A DNA stretch of 64,000 nt from Desulfobulbaceae bacterium (GTDB lineage: Bacteria > Desulfobacterota > Desulfobulbia > Desulfobulbales > Desulfocapsaceae): contig JAFLKM010000025.1 of NCBI GenBank assembly GCA_019163335.1, forward strand, positions 1 to 64,000, in the 5' to 3' direction. The notes beneath the pieces are model-generated. The model did no database searches, was not told where the DNA came from, and saw only the letters and a program-made list of their open reading frames with translations. Positions 1-10,420 of this stretch are shown piece by piece. The position numbers were made by a program, and so were the translations under genes. Each line of letters starts with the position of its first letter. Within the stretch, counting starts at the first letter, position 1.

Positions 1-577
1 CAGAAAAAAGCAACACCAGACAACCCTTACCCACTCAATATAGCGAGGAGCCATAAATAGTTTCCTGATGTCTACACAATGACCGAAACATTGCCAACGA
101 TATTAAAGCCATGCAGGTGCGTTTCTAACCTGATATCATTGCTTAACTGCCAGGGTTACGAGAACTGTGATAATCTTCCATGATCCAGATTCCTGCCCAC
201 TTCATCAGTCAGTATATCAAATTTATTGCTGAGAGAGGTGTGCAGCCTGTAGGGCAGCAGTACTGTGAAAAATTGCTGCCTTTATCGAGAAGCTGCAAGA
301 AAAGAAACAGTCTGATAAGCAAAGGGCGCAGGAGCATCACCCCCATCTCCCTGTATTGCGATATGCTGCCATCTGCAGGGAGGTGAGGCTTCAAGTTAAA
401 AGGAGTCAGAATGAAATAATTTTAAATTTATCCAGAATTGAGGCGTCTACTGACTGGATGTTGCAGTAAGTTTATTGAATTTCTATGTATTTCAGTTTGG
501 GCATCTTGTCCTTAACCTCTCCCGCCCCTGCGCGTTTCTACATCGTCATATCTTGGCTCTGCCGTTGGCGGCAAGAG

Positions 578-1858
578 TTACAACGCCCCCAGCAGATACC
601 AGTCCGGCACCCCCCAGACGTTCCGGCGCAATTCTACGACCTCGTCCCCTGGATAGACCACCAACCCTACTTTGGCCGCATCCGGATGTTCTGCCATGAA
701 CGTCTCCACACTTCTGCCGTCCGCTGCGGTCACACGTTCCGATGACTTGGCCTCGATGGGGATGATGCCGTGCTCACTCGCCAGCAGAAAATCCACTTCC
801 AGCCCGGCGGCGGTACGGTAGAAATACAGCTCCGGCTCCACCGGCTGGAGCTGTTTCCACTTCAAAAGTTCAGCACAAAGCCAGGTTTCGTAGGCGGCGC
901 CGCGACCGATGGATAGCTCACCAACTATAGCCCTGTTCAACCCCACGTCCGGGAAGAAGAGTTTAGGACTTTTGACCAGCCGTTTGCTGACGTTTTCATG
1001 CCAGGGGGGGAGCAGAACGCACTGAAACGACATGGTCAGCAGTTCCAGATAGCGCTTGATGGTATTTACCGCCACTCCCAGATCCCGCGACACCTCGCTG
1101 ATTGAAAACAGATTGGCGGTGCGACTGCATAAAAGCTTCTGCGCCAGGGCAAAGGTATCGATGTTCGCCACCTGCCCCACATCGGCAATATCCCGTTCCA
1201 GGTAAGTCTTGCGATAATCCTTGAGCCAGTTCAGCCGCTCCGTTTCTCCCGTGCGCTGCCACACCGGCGGATAACCACCCCATCGTTGATGTTCGTCCCG
1301 CACCCCGCGCAGGGTACGCAATTGCCCAGGCGAAACCAGGGGGAGCCGCCCGGCGTCCTGTGGAGAAAGCGCCTGGTCACGCCATATTCGGGAGAGAAGC
1401 GGCGGTTCACCGCCACCGGTCAGTTCAAAGAGGGAAAACGGGTACATCTGGCAGAGCGCCACCCGCCCGGCCAGGGTCTCGCGGATGTTCTTCATCATCA
1501 GCAATTGTGACGATCCGGTCAAAACGAAGCGTTTCCGCTCCTTGGCAGGTTTTTTCCGTTCCCGGTCCACCACAAGCTTCAGCGGGTCGAACAACTGCGG
1601 AATTTTCTGCACCTCGTCAAGGACCACCAGCGGTGTCGTTATGTTTTCCAGGATCTGCACGGCCGAGCGTTGAAAACGATGCCGTTCGTCGGGATCATCG
1701 AAGGAGATGTAGGTAAACGAAAGGTCAAGCCGTTCGGGGAGCTGCATTTCGCAGAGCGTGGTCTTGCCGGTCTGGCGCGCACCGGTCAGGGCCACAACCT
1801 GTTCATGGTTCAGGCGGGTGACTATGGTATCGGTTATTGAGCGTTTGATTCTGTCCAT
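578..1858 (-). CDS. AAA ATPase, DUF4143-type ATP-binding protein
   Basis: Walker A-like GARQTGKTTL, VVLDEVQKIP, LTGSSQLLMMKNIRETLAGR, and the C-terminal LEVDFLLASEHGIIPIEAKSS nuclease-like motif typical of this family. Confidence 0.85.
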   Translation of the reverse strand: MDRIKRSITDTIVTRLNHEQVVALTGARQTGKTTLCEMQLPERLDLSFTYISFDDPDERHRFQRSAVQILENITTPLVVLDEVQKIPQLFDPLKLVVDRERKKPAKERKRFVLTGSSQLLMMKNIRETLAGRVALCQMYPFSLFELTGGGEPPLLSRIWRDQALSPQDAGRLPLVSPGQLRTLRGVRDEHQRWGGYPPVWQRTGETERLNWLKDYRKTYLERDIADVGQVANIDTFALAQKLLCSRTANLFSISEVSRDLGVAVNTIKRYLELLTMSFQCVLLPPWHENVSKRLVKSPKLFFPDVGLNRAIVGELSIGRGAAYETWLCAELLKWKQLQPVEPELYFYRTAAGLEVDFLLASEHGIIPIEAKSSERVTAADGRSVETFMAEHPDAAKVGLVVYPGDEVVELRRNVWGVPDWYLLGAL

Positions 1859-1862
1859 GCCT

Positions 1863-1923
1863 CATTACTATCAACTGCATTGCAAATATTCAAGGTATTT
1901 TTGCAATGCAGTTGATAGTAATG
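1863..1923. repeat. Perfect 24-bp inverted repeat with 13-nt loop
   Basis: CATTACTATCAACTGCATTGCAAA ... TTTGCAATGCAGTTGATAGTAATG, immediately upstream of the ATPase start; arms at 1863-1886 and 1900-1923. Confidence 0.9.
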
Positions 1924-1950
1924 GGGACATACCACGTTTTCTGGCTTGTT

Positions 1951-1975
1951 GGCGCTTATCCCGTTCATCGGGGTT
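1951..1975 (+). repeat. Partial copy of dispersed TTAT-CCCG..CGGG element
   Basis: GGCGCTTATCCCGTTCATCGGGGTT resembles the 3' half of the elements at 18913-18988 and 26807-26880. Confidence 0.55.
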
Positions 1976-2265
1976 AGATTTCCACTTGGCAACTTGAAAA
2001 CACCAAAATTTTTAAAAATTAAGATGTCTGCTGTGAATATTTGATGCCGGGAGCCAAGATACCTCATATCAACCGGTTCAGTTCTCCTATAAAACATTAC
2101 AGTCTAAGATGACTGACAGTGTCAGATTTGCTTAGATCTGATTTGGTGAATTGTCAGATCAAATTTGAGTTACTACAAATGAGTAGACTTAAGCAGCAAG
2201 AGCCGAAAATGTTATCCGGGGTCAGGTCCCCTAGATGTATGAATAAGGGGTGTGATAAATGACGG

Positions 2266-2311
2266 GATCAGCCCACGTACCCAGCAATATGTACGTGGGC
2301 TGATCTTTTTT
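2266..2311 (+). terminator. Intrinsic terminator-like hairpin
   Basis: GATCAGCCCACGTAC / GTACGTGGGCTGATC perfect 15-bp stem followed by TTTTTT. Confidence 0.6.
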
Positions 2312-2346
2312 AACAACCCGATAATGCAGGCTGTTCTCATGCCCCA

Positions 2347-2784
2347 TTAACTGTCGTGAGAGCCATTGTGGAATTTTACACTCACAAGACTGCCTTGCGG
2401 AGCTATCATTGGAATTCTGGTTGAGAAGGATGATTTCATGCCGCTGGATTTTGGAATGATTTTTGGAGAACAATCGGTGACAACTTGACGAAGAGCTTTT
2501 CCCTCCTCGTTAAGTATTTCTATGTCAATATGACCTGTTACGAAATCTCTCGCACTTGTTCTCTTGCGCTTCACCTGCCCCTCAACGATCACATTCTCCC
2601 CTTCTTGTCGGGCAGAGGTCTGGACAATATCCACTTTGAATGTCGACATTATTTTTAAAGTCAATGCGTCAGGAGGTGGAGGCGGCTCTGGTTTGCTGAC
2701 GGCACACGCTGGTAAAATTAACGCACTGGCAAGAAGCAAGGTTATGGTGGATATTATTTTTACGAATTTCATTAAAATCTCCAT
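2347..2784 (-). CDS. Putative exported lipoprotein
   Basis: Signal peptide with lipobox-like LILPACA, then an extracytoplasmic domain with SARQEGENVIVEGQVKRKR... Confidence 0.6.
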   Translation of the reverse strand: MEILMKFVKIISTITLLLASALILPACAVSKPEPPPPPDALTLKIMSTFKVDIVQTSARQEGENVIVEGQVKRKRTSARDFVTGHIDIEILNEEGKALRQVVTDCSPKIIPKSSGMKSSFSTRIPMIAPQGSLVSVKFHNGSHDS

Positions 2785-2876
2785 TAGATAGTTGGGCAGG
2801 ATTCTTTGGCTAAGGTTTCGTCTTCATTCGAGACGGTTTTCATGGCGATTTGTTGCAGCGTGGATAGTCTGTCATC

Positions 2877-5800
2877 TCATCGCTTAGGGTCATATCGTTT
2901 TTCCAGCCGCTCGAAACAGACCGGAACAACAACCAGGGTCAGGATGGTTGAGGTGATGAGACCACCCATGACTACGACCGCCAGGGGTTTCTGGATATCG
3001 GCTCCGGAACCGGTGACGTAGAGCATGGGGAGATGGCCGATAAAGCTGGTGAGTGCCGTCATCAGCAGTGGCCGGAAGCGCAGACGGCAGCCTTCGTGGA
3101 TGGTATCGTCAATGGTATGACCCATGTTACGCAGTTGCCGGAAAAAGGAAATGAGCACTACGCCGTTTTGTACCGCGATTCCCAGCAGGCAGATAAAGGC
3201 TACCGCTGCCGATACTGAAAGTGGCATACCCCAAATTTGGATAGCTATAATGCCGCCTACCAAAGCAAAAGGCAGGTTTAGGACGACGAGCAGCGAGTCT
3301 CGAATATTGCCCAACGCCATGTAGAGCAGGCAAACAATCAGAAAGAGTGCTGTCGGCACAACGATGGAAAGACGTTGCATCGCTCGTTGCTGGTTTTCAA
3401 ATTGGCCGCCGTATTCAAGGAAATAACCGGTTGGCAGTTCTTGTTCGATGCTGTGCAACTTCTTTTGTGCCTCAGCCACAAAACCACCGAGATCTCGGCC
3501 CCTGATGTTGACCTCGGCGGCCACCCTGCGCATGCCCTTCTCCCGGCCGATCTGGGCCGGTCCTTCCACAGTGGTGATCCGCGCAACCTGGCTCAGTCGG
3601 AGGGATTCACTCGAAGCGCCACGAATCAGTAAGTTCTCCAGAGCGTCGAGGTCCACTCGATCATCTTCGGCAAGACGCACAATAGTGGCGATTCGCAAGG
3701 GGTCTTCAACCACCTTGGTCGCCTCACGGCCTGCCATGGCGATTTCAATTACCTCATTGACATCGCCGGTGTTCAACCCATAACGAGCAAGCATTTTTCG
3801 GTCATAGGTTATCTCTATCTGTTCCATACCCGAGACCTGCTCAACCTTAACGTCCCGTGCACCCTCAAGTCCGCCAAGGGTTGCCGCGATCCGGTCGGCA
3901 TATCCCTTCAATTTCTCCAAATCCTTTCCGTAGACCTTCACTGCCAAGTCACTCTTGACTCCAGAGATCAGTTCATTAACGCGGAGAGCGATAGGCTGCG
4001 AAAAGGACAGCCGAATGCCGGGAATGGATGAGAGCTCACTGTTCATCGCCTCGATCAATTCCGGCTTGGTGCGGCCAGACGGCCATTCTTTTTTTGGTTT
4101 CAACATAATAAAGAAGTCTGTCTGTTCCGGGCCCATGGGATCCTCGGAGATCTCGGCCCGCCCTGTTTTGCTGACCACAGTCAAGACCTCGGGGAAGGAG
4201 GCGAGTAGCCGTTTTTCGACGAAACTGCTGACTGCTACCGATCCCTCCAACGAGGCGTTAGGCAAACGCACTGCGTTGACGGCAATAGCCCCTTCGTCCA
4301 GGTTGGGCATGAATTCCGTGCCGATACGGGTGACAGATAAGCTGGTAGCAATAAGCAACACAACAGCCAGGGTCATGGTCACGACCCAGTGACGTCGAGA
4401 GAGGGAGAGAAGTGCCAGATAGCCTCGATTTAATGTGCCTACGAACCAGAATTCTTTCTCCGGCGCTTGGCTGAGAAAGAGAGCGGAGAGGACCGGCATT
4501 GCCGTCAGCGCCACGACCAAGGACACCAGGATGGCAATAATCATGGTGGCGGCAAGCGGCAGAAACATCTTTCCCTCGATACCTTGAAGCGAAAAAAGCG
4601 GAACCAGAACGATGGCGATGATCAGGACAGAAAAAGCCACCGGTCGAGCCACTTCGACCACGGCCTGGCTGGCTATGGTAAATTTCATGGTTTTGTCCGG
4701 GTTTTCCGCGAAATGGCGCCGCATATTTTCGACAATGACAATGGCCGCATCCACGACCATGCCTACCGAAAAGGCCAGTCCACCCAGGCTCATCAGGTTA
4801 GAGCTGATGCCAACCCACCCCATGATCAGAAAAGTGATCATAAAGGTAATGGGCAAGGAGAGCACGACGATCAAAGCGGTCCTGAACTCGGCAAGGAAAA
4901 GGAAGAGCACCAGGATGACAAAAAGTCCACCCTCCATCAAGGCGTCGACCACGGTCTTGATGCAGGCCTCGATTAATTCAGTCCGGTCATAGAACACATT
5001 GATGCGAGCTCCGTCGGGCAGGCTTTCCTGGATGCCGGGGATAGCGTTTTTAACCCGTGTGACCACATCCTTCGAATTCTCGCCCCGGAGCATGATGACC
5101 ATGCCTGCCACCGTCTCGCCCATGCCGTCTCGGGTCACAGCCCCCTGTCTGGGCTGTGGGCCAATAACGATTTCCGCCACATCTTGGACACGAACGGGGA
5201 TACCGTTGTGGGATTTCAACACCACCTCGCCGATGTCCTCAGGCCCGGTAAGCTGGCCTATGCCTCGAATATAGGTCTGCTCCCAACCCCGGACGATAAA
5301 ACCTCCTGCAGAATTGGTATTGTTCTTCTCCAGTGCTTCCACAATCTCTCGTAAGCTGATTTCATACTTGAGCAACGACTCCTGGTTGACGAGGACTTGA
5401 TACTGGCGAACAAAACCACCAAAGCTGTTCACTTCATTGACACCTTGTATGGGTCGAAGTTGGGGGGCAACAATAGCGTCCTGGAGGTGGCGGAGTTCCA
5501 TCGCGGTCATGTTCTCGCCTTCGAGGGTATACTGGAAAATTTCTCCCAGGCCCGTGCTGATGGGGCCGAGTTCCGGTTCGGCAAAGGTGGGCAGATGCTG
5601 GCGGGCAATGGTTAGTCGTTCAAAAATTTGTTGGCGGGCAAAATAAATATCGGTGTTGTCTTCAAAGACCACGATAACCTGAGACAATCCGGCCTTGGAC
5701 AGGGAGCGTACCTGGGTGACTTTAGGTACGCCGCCCATTTGCTGTTCGATGGGATAGGTGATCTGTTGCTCGACATCGACGGATGAGAGACCAGGCGCCT

Positions 5801-5951
5801 CGGTGAGAATCATGACCTGGACATTGGTCACGTCCGGGAATGCGTCTATGGGCAGTCGGTTCCAGGCCAGCCAGCCGGCGGCGACCAAAAAAACCGTCAG
5901 GGTGAGGACTACCCAGCGGCGGGCAAGGATGATGTTAACGAATCGTTTCAT
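2877..5951 (-). CDS. czcA: Heavy-metal efflux RND transporter permease (CzcA/CusA family)
   Basis: 1024 aa; DAFPDVTNVQVMILTEAPGLSSVDVEQQITYPIE and GRDLGGFVAEAQKKL motifs characteristic of HME-RND; operon with adaptor and OMF. Confidence 0.93.
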   Translation of the reverse strand: MKRFVNIILARRWVVLTLTVFLVAAGWLAWNRLPIDAFPDVTNVQVMILTEAPGLSSVDVEQQITYPIEQQMGGVPKVTQVRSLSKAGLSQVIVVFEDNTDIYFARQQIFERLTIARQHLPTFAEPELGPISTGLGEIFQYTLEGENMTAMELRHLQDAIVAPQLRPIQGVNEVNSFGGFVRQYQVLVNQESLLKYEISLREIVEALEKNNTNSAGGFIVRGWEQTYIRGIGQLTGPEDIGEVVLKSHNGIPVRVQDVAEIVIGPQPRQGAVTRDGMGETVAGMVIMLRGENSKDVVTRVKNAIPGIQESLPDGARINVFYDRTELIEACIKTVVDALMEGGLFVILVLFLFLAEFRTALIVVLSLPITFMITFLIMGWVGISSNLMSLGGLAFSVGMVVDAAIVIVENMRRHFAENPDKTMKFTIASQAVVEVARPVAFSVLIIAIVLVPLFSLQGIEGKMFLPLAATMIIAILVSLVVALTAMPVLSALFLSQAPEKEFWFVGTLNRGYLALLSLSRRHWVVTMTLAVVLLIATSLSVTRIGTEFMPNLDEGAIAVNAVRLPNASLEGSVAVSSFVEKRLLASFPEVLTVVSKTGRAEISEDPMGPEQTDFFIMLKPKKEWPSGRTKPELIEAMNSELSSIPGIRLSFSQPIALRVNELISGVKSDLAVKVYGKDLEKLKGYADRIAATLGGLEGARDVKVEQVSGMEQIEITYDRKMLARYGLNTGDVNEVIEIAMAGREATKVVEDPLRIATIVRLAEDDRVDLDALENLLIRGASSESLRLSQVARITTVEGPAQIGREKGMRRVAAEVNIRGRDLGGFVAEAQKKLHSIEQELPTGYFLEYGGQFENQQRAMQRLSIVVPTALFLIVCLLYMALGNIRDSLLVVLNLPFALVGGIIAIQIWGMPLSVSAAVAFICLLGIAVQNGVVLISFFRQLRNMGHTIDDTIHEGCRLRFRPLLMTALTSFIGHLPMLYVTGSGADIQKPLAVVVMGGLITSTILTLVVVPVCFERLEKRYDPKR

Positions 5952-5965
5952 AGCAATGTTCTCCT

Positions 5966-7318
5966 TTAATCAGCACAGCCGGCGCCCATCTTGCTGCGCA
6001 GAACATCGCTCTTCAGCAGGAAGGACCCATCTGTGATAATCTTTTGCTCTGATGTAATGCCGGAGGTGATCTCCACCATGCCCTCGAAACTCGCCCCGAG
6101 AGTGACGGGCCGTCGGATCCAGTAATCTCCCTCTTTGTGAATGAAAATAAACGTCCGGCCTACGTCGGAGAGCACCGCTACTTTGGGCACGACGAGAGCT
6201 TCGCCTTTTGCGGGCAGGAAAAGTCGTACTGAGACGAACATGCCGGGCTTAAGGAGACCATCGGTATTGTTGATGCTGAAACGGGCTTTACCGGTGCGGG
6301 TTATTTCGTTGATACGACCGGCCAATGTGTCAAGTCGGCCGCTAAAACTGCGGCCCATGGCGTCAATTTTGGCCTCTGTTCCGGATGCGCTGGAGATAAC
6401 AGCGAGATCTGCTTCCTTTATGTCAGCCATGACCCATACCGTGTCAAGATCAGAAATAGTGAGCAGCTCCTTGCCGGCCTCAACATGTTCACCCGGAGCG
6501 GTATTTCCCTCAAGAATGGTTCCCGCCCTTGAGGCACGGATAACCACAAGCCCGTTGAGGGAGGCAGTCCCATTCTTCACCGTGAGTTTCTCAATCTCTT
6601 TCCTAGAGAGCCCCAGGCGGAGGAGTCGGCCACGGGCTGCGGCAATCTCCGTCTCAGCCTCGGTCCGTTTTGCATTGGCTTCCTGGACCTCCATTTCGGC
6701 CGCGACCTTTTGGGTAAACAAGCGGGCTTCCCGCTCAGCCGTTTTGACGGCTATTTCAAGTCCGACCACGGCCTTGAGATAGCTGCCCTTGGATTCTGCC
6801 ACCTCGGGACTGTCGACCTCAAAGAGTGGAGCCCCAGCCTCGACTTTAGCACCTGGTGCGGTGAATCTGCGGGTAATCAGACCGGTCAGGGGACTGGCCA
6901 TGCGTACGGTCCGGGTATCATCTAGCTGCACCTCGCCAGGCAAACTGCGCTCCATCTGCCGCCCTTGTCTTTTTTCCGGATAACCGGCATGCACCAGTTC
7001 GCTGTCACCGATTATGGCAGGGTCGAGTTTGACCATGCCGATTTCGTAGCGGCATTCGTCGCATTGGTGTTGAAGCATGTCATGTTCGCAGCGAGCGGCC
7101 CACATTTCCTCCACCGGTCGGTCCAGGTCTGAAACTTCGGCTCCGTGATCATGGCCGGCTTCTTCATGCACGGCTTCGGGGGCCGCTTTGGATGGTTCGG
7201 TGTGCACTGGTGGGTCTGTCTGGTAACTGCGTTTGGCGACAAAGAATCCCCCGGTTCCTGCCAGGATGGCAATTCCGATAATAACAATGATGAGGGACGT
7301 TGTTTTCTTCTGGCTCAT
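5966..7318 (-). CDS. czcB: RND efflux periplasmic adaptor subunit (CzcB family) with Cys/His-rich N-terminal segment
   Basis: Membrane fusion protein motifs (PLTGLITRRFTAPGAKVEAGAPLFEVDSPEV); N-terminal CEHDMLQHQCDECRYEIG. Confidence 0.9.
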   Translation of the reverse strand: MSQKKTTSLIIVIIGIAILAGTGGFFVAKRSYQTDPPVHTEPSKAAPEAVHEEAGHDHGAEVSDLDRPVEEMWAARCEHDMLQHQCDECRYEIGMVKLDPAIIGDSELVHAGYPEKRQGRQMERSLPGEVQLDDTRTVRMASPLTGLITRRFTAPGAKVEAGAPLFEVDSPEVAESKGSYLKAVVGLEIAVKTAEREARLFTQKVAAEMEVQEANAKRTEAETEIAAARGRLLRLGLSRKEIEKLTVKNGTASLNGLVVIRASRAGTILEGNTAPGEHVEAGKELLTISDLDTVWVMADIKEADLAVISSASGTEAKIDAMGRSFSGRLDTLAGRINEITRTGKARFSINNTDGLLKPGMFVSVRLFLPAKGEALVVPKVAVLSDVGRTFIFIHKEGDYWIRRPVTLGASFEGMVEITSGITSEQKIITDGSFLLKSDVLRSKMGAGCAD

Positions 7319-8637
7319 GGGTTGCTCCTGGGGGAAGAAGATGATGATAATTTGTTTGAAGCCGCTGGAAACTCCGGCTTGCCGAGGAGTCGGTCGAGAG
7401 CGATGGCGGCGTGGTTCATGTCGAGGATGGCGTCCAGATAGCGACCCTTCATCGTTATCAGAAATTGGGATGCCTCGAGAACGTCGCTGTAGCGATATTT
7501 CCCGACCCGGAATCCTTCCTGGACAGCTTCAGCGGCCTCTTTGGCCCTACTCAGACCATCGGTTTGCAGCATGCGGGCTTCTTGATCAGCAGCGACCAAT
7601 ATCGTGTGCGCCTTGATCAATTCCGTTTGCAGGCTTCGGGCAGCCGCTTGTTCCTTTTTTGCGGCTTTGTGCGCAGTCGCTTCAGCCTCGGCAAGAGCCG
7701 TCTGGTTGCGCTGGAAAAGTGGCAGAGGAATGGAGAAGCCGATGGCAACAGCGCGGGCATCCTCATCTGGAACCTCACGAACTGCAAGGGAAACGGTAGG
7801 GTCTGACCAGACGTTGGCCTGCTCCAGTGAGAGATTTGTTGCAGCGAGCTGCGTCTCGCTTCGGCGCAAGGTCAGTAAAGGAGAATCCTTTATTCCTGCC
7901 AGTAGTGTCTGTCGATCTGGAATAGCGACCTCGTAGGCAAGGCGTCCTTCTACGGTCATGGTGACACCGTTTGGCTCTGCAATGACTGTAGCGAGATTAA
8001 GCTCGGCCTCAGCCAGAAGGCGGTTGAGCTTTTGGAGCTCCGCCATGGTTTCGGCTTTTCTGGCCTCGGCTCTGGTCTCTTCAGTAGCAGCGAGTTTACC
8101 GGCTACGACTTGTTCGTGGGTAATCTTGACCAATTCATCGGCGATTTTCCCTGCTTCGTGTTGCAAGGCCAGTCGCTCGCGGGCACTGAGCACTTCCAAA
8201 AAGGTTTTTTTAACCTCAGTGGCAATATCGAGCCGAGCCAAGACTTGTTCGCGCTGTAATCGTAGAATTTCGGCCTGACTTTTGTTCTTCCTGGCCGAAG
8301 GTTTGCCTCCAATTTCCAAGGATTGTGTCAGGGAGATAATAGTTTCTTTTGTGTCACCATCGGGCAGATCATTCCCTAAATTGTTCCATTCGACGCCAAT
8401 CTCTGGGTTGGGGGGGAGACCGGCATACTTTAATCTGATTTCGGCGGCGTCAACGTCAGTCTGAAAAGAGGTGAGTTCCAGTCGATTCCGAGAGGCCATG
8501 TCAAGGGCTTCCTCAAGAGTAACTTTGTCAGGAATGGAAGAGGGCAGAACCTCAGTGGCTTGTGCTGGTGGTAATGCTGAGCACCCGATCAATAGAAAAA
8601 AAACAATGGTGCACTCAGCGAATCGTTGGATACGCAT
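7315..8637 (-). CDS. czcC: TolC-family outer-membrane efflux protein (CzcC-like)
   Basis: Two OEP repeats with coiled coils; overlaps adaptor gene by 4 bp. Confidence 0.88.
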   Translation of the reverse strand: MRIQRFAECTIVFFLLIGCSALPPAQATEVLPSSIPDKVTLEEALDMASRNRLELTSFQTDVDAAEIRLKYAGLPPNPEIGVEWNNLGNDLPDGDTKETIISLTQSLEIGGKPSARKNKSQAEILRLQREQVLARLDIATEVKKTFLEVLSARERLALQHEAGKIADELVKITHEQVVAGKLAATEETRAEARKAETMAELQKLNRLLAEAELNLATVIAEPNGVTMTVEGRLAYEVAIPDRQTLLAGIKDSPLLTLRRSETQLAATNLSLEQANVWSDPTVSLAVREVPDEDARAVAIGFSIPLPLFQRNQTALAEAEATAHKAAKKEQAAARSLQTELIKAHTILVAADQEARMLQTDGLSRAKEAAEAVQEGFRVGKYRYSDVLEASQFLITMKGRYLDAILDMNHAAIALDRLLGKPEFPAASNKLSSSSSPRSNP

Positions 8638-8780
8638 GGATATTCCTTCAAAAAAAAAATGAGATGATGTGGCTCCGCCGATTGATACGGACGGACCACG
8701 TGAGTCAATGGATTTTTTTTGGGTGAGTTCCGGCGGTGATTACAGAGTGATCACCGTTGAGAGCGCTCAGAAGGAAGGAA

Positions 8781-9191
8781 TTAAATCAGGAGTATGACAC
8801 TTTGCTGAAGCGCAAGTTGAGTCAATTGAACGGCAGGGGTGGGGTGGAAAGGAATTTTTACAGTTCGTGCCAGGATGATTGGCGACTCCCCAAGAGGCAT
8901 TAGGGCAGGAGGTGGAGGTAGGATTGTGTTTTTATTGGGAGGAGATAGGCTGTCCACGCCTATTGCTATATCGTGACAATGAGATTGGCAGCTCACCCGG
9001 TGATGGCTCGAGGTTAACGCGTCAGCAGGTTCTGGACATTTCTTAACAAGTTCACAAGAAGAATGAGGAAGGTTGAGCTCCATGTGCACATCCCCGTGAG
9101 GAGAAAAACACAGGAGGACCTTCTCCCCAGCGCCGAACGAAAGAGCAATGAGGGTCAATATGATGATGTAGTGCCGAAGGGTGTTCAGCAT
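8781..9191 (-). CDS. Small exported Cys/His-rich protein upstream of the czc operon
   Basis: Start taken at MLNTLRHYII; SSCELVKKCPEPADALTSSHHRVSCQSHCHDIAI; same orientation as czcCBA. Confidence 0.5.
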   Translation of the reverse strand: MLNTLRHYIIILTLIALSFGAGEKVLLCFSPHGDVHMELNLPHSSCELVKKCPEPADALTSSHHRVSCQSHCHDIAIGVDSLSPPNKNTILPPPPALMPLGESPIILARTVKIPFHPTPAVQLTQLALQQSVILLI

Positions 9192-9345
9192 GATGCAATG
9201 GAGTTCCTTGTAGAATAAACAAAATGAACGACCATAATAAGTGTCCTTCGTTAAAACATCAATGAGAAACAAAACTATCTGTTGTCGGATTGTAGAAAAA
9301 GAAACTCAGGTAGGCGCATCGTAGATTTCTGGTTGAAAGTAAAAG

Positions 9346-10050
9346 TTAAATAAAGGGCCGTGAAATAAAATAAAGGCCCAGGATGCTGATCAGAACCCCG
9401 GCCCCCCGCCTGAACCACTGCCCTCCTTGAGAAAGCGTTTGGTTATCCAGAATTTTCTTGATGGCTGCGGTGGAGCACCCCGCGATGGCAATGGGCAGGC
9501 AATGACCTGTGGCAAACAGGGTGATCAGCAGCAGGCCGGTGAGAATTTTTTCCTGGACCGTGATAATGGCGAGGAGCGGGGCGATGAAGCCAAAGGTGCA
9601 GGATCCGGAGAGAATGCCGTAGGCAAGACCAAGGACAAAAGCACCACTTGCCCCGGTAATCCGCAGTCGTGCAAGGAGCCCATTGCCGGGCAGTGAGCAT
9701 TTACTTATTCCCATCATGTCAAAGGCAACCCAGATCAGCAGCAGTCCCACGGGAATGGTCCAGTAAGGCCCGATATCCCCCAGCATCCGGCCAAGCAGGG
9801 CGCAGAGTGTGCCAACCAGAGCGATGGTGAGAAAAAGGCCCATGCTGAAAAGGATGGCGTAGAGCGCCGCCTTCCTGCCCTCAAGGATTTTTTTCTGGCC
9901 GCCCACATAGGCTATAATAAGTGGAATCGATGCCAGATGGCAGGGGCTGAACAGGACGCTCACCATCCCCCAGAGAAAACTCCCCAGCAGGGCGAGGCCA
10001 AGGGAGCCGGTCATCCAGTGATTGATGGTGAGAAAGGCCTGCTCAAACAT
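9346..10050 (-). CDS. ccdA: Cytochrome c biogenesis protein / thiol-disulfide transporter CcdA family
   Basis: SVLFSPCHLASIPLIIAYVGG and GSCTFGFIAPLLAI membrane motifs; start taken at MFEQAFL. Confidence 0.87.
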   Translation of the reverse strand: MFEQAFLTINHWMTGSLGLALLGSFLWGMVSVLFSPCHLASIPLIIAYVGGQKKILEGRKAALYAILFSMGLFLTIALVGTLCALLGRMLGDIGPYWTIPVGLLLIWVAFDMMGISKCSLPGNGLLARLRITGASGAFVLGLAYGILSGSCTFGFIAPLLAIITVQEKILTGLLLITLFATGHCLPIAIAGCSTAAIKKILDNQTLSQGGQWFRRGAGVLISILGLYFISRPFI

Positions 10051-10051
10051 G

Positions 10052-10420
10052 TTATTGCTCCTTGAGCATACGTTCAAGTTGGTCGATTATGGCCTGTTTC
10101 TCCATGAAACCGACATGCCGAAAGACCTCTTTGCCTTCTTTGTCAAAAAAGATCTGGGTCGGGATGGCCCTTACGCCAAAGCGTTTGCCTTCAGTTGCAT
10201 TCAGCCCGACATCAACGAAAGTCACCACTGCCTTGTCTTTGTATTCAACTTCCAGTTCTTTGAGAATCGGGGCCATCATTTTACAAGGGATACAGGATGT
10301 GGCTCCCAAATCCACCATGGTGATCCGGCCGGGAGTCGGTATCGTGGCGGCGGTTATGTCGGAGGTCCATATCACACTCACAGCAGTGACCAGGAAGAGG
10401 AGTCGGGCAATTGTTTTCAT
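10052..10420 (-). CDS. Exported thioredoxin-family protein
   Basis: Start at MKTIARLLF; signal peptide, then MVDLGATSCIPCKMMAPILKELE (CxxC) and GVRAIPTQIFFDKEGKEV. Confidence 0.88.
   Translation of the reverse strand: MKTIARLLFLVTAVSVIWTSDITAATIPTPGRITMVDLGATSCIPCKMMAPILKELEVEYKDKAVVTFVDVGLNATEGKRFGVRAIPTQIFFDKEGKEVFRHVGFMEKQAIIDQLERMLKEQ

Noticed and set aside
1-577. Possible gene remnant at the left edge
   Set aside because: Only short overlapping ORFs with no recognisable motif; cannot be supported.
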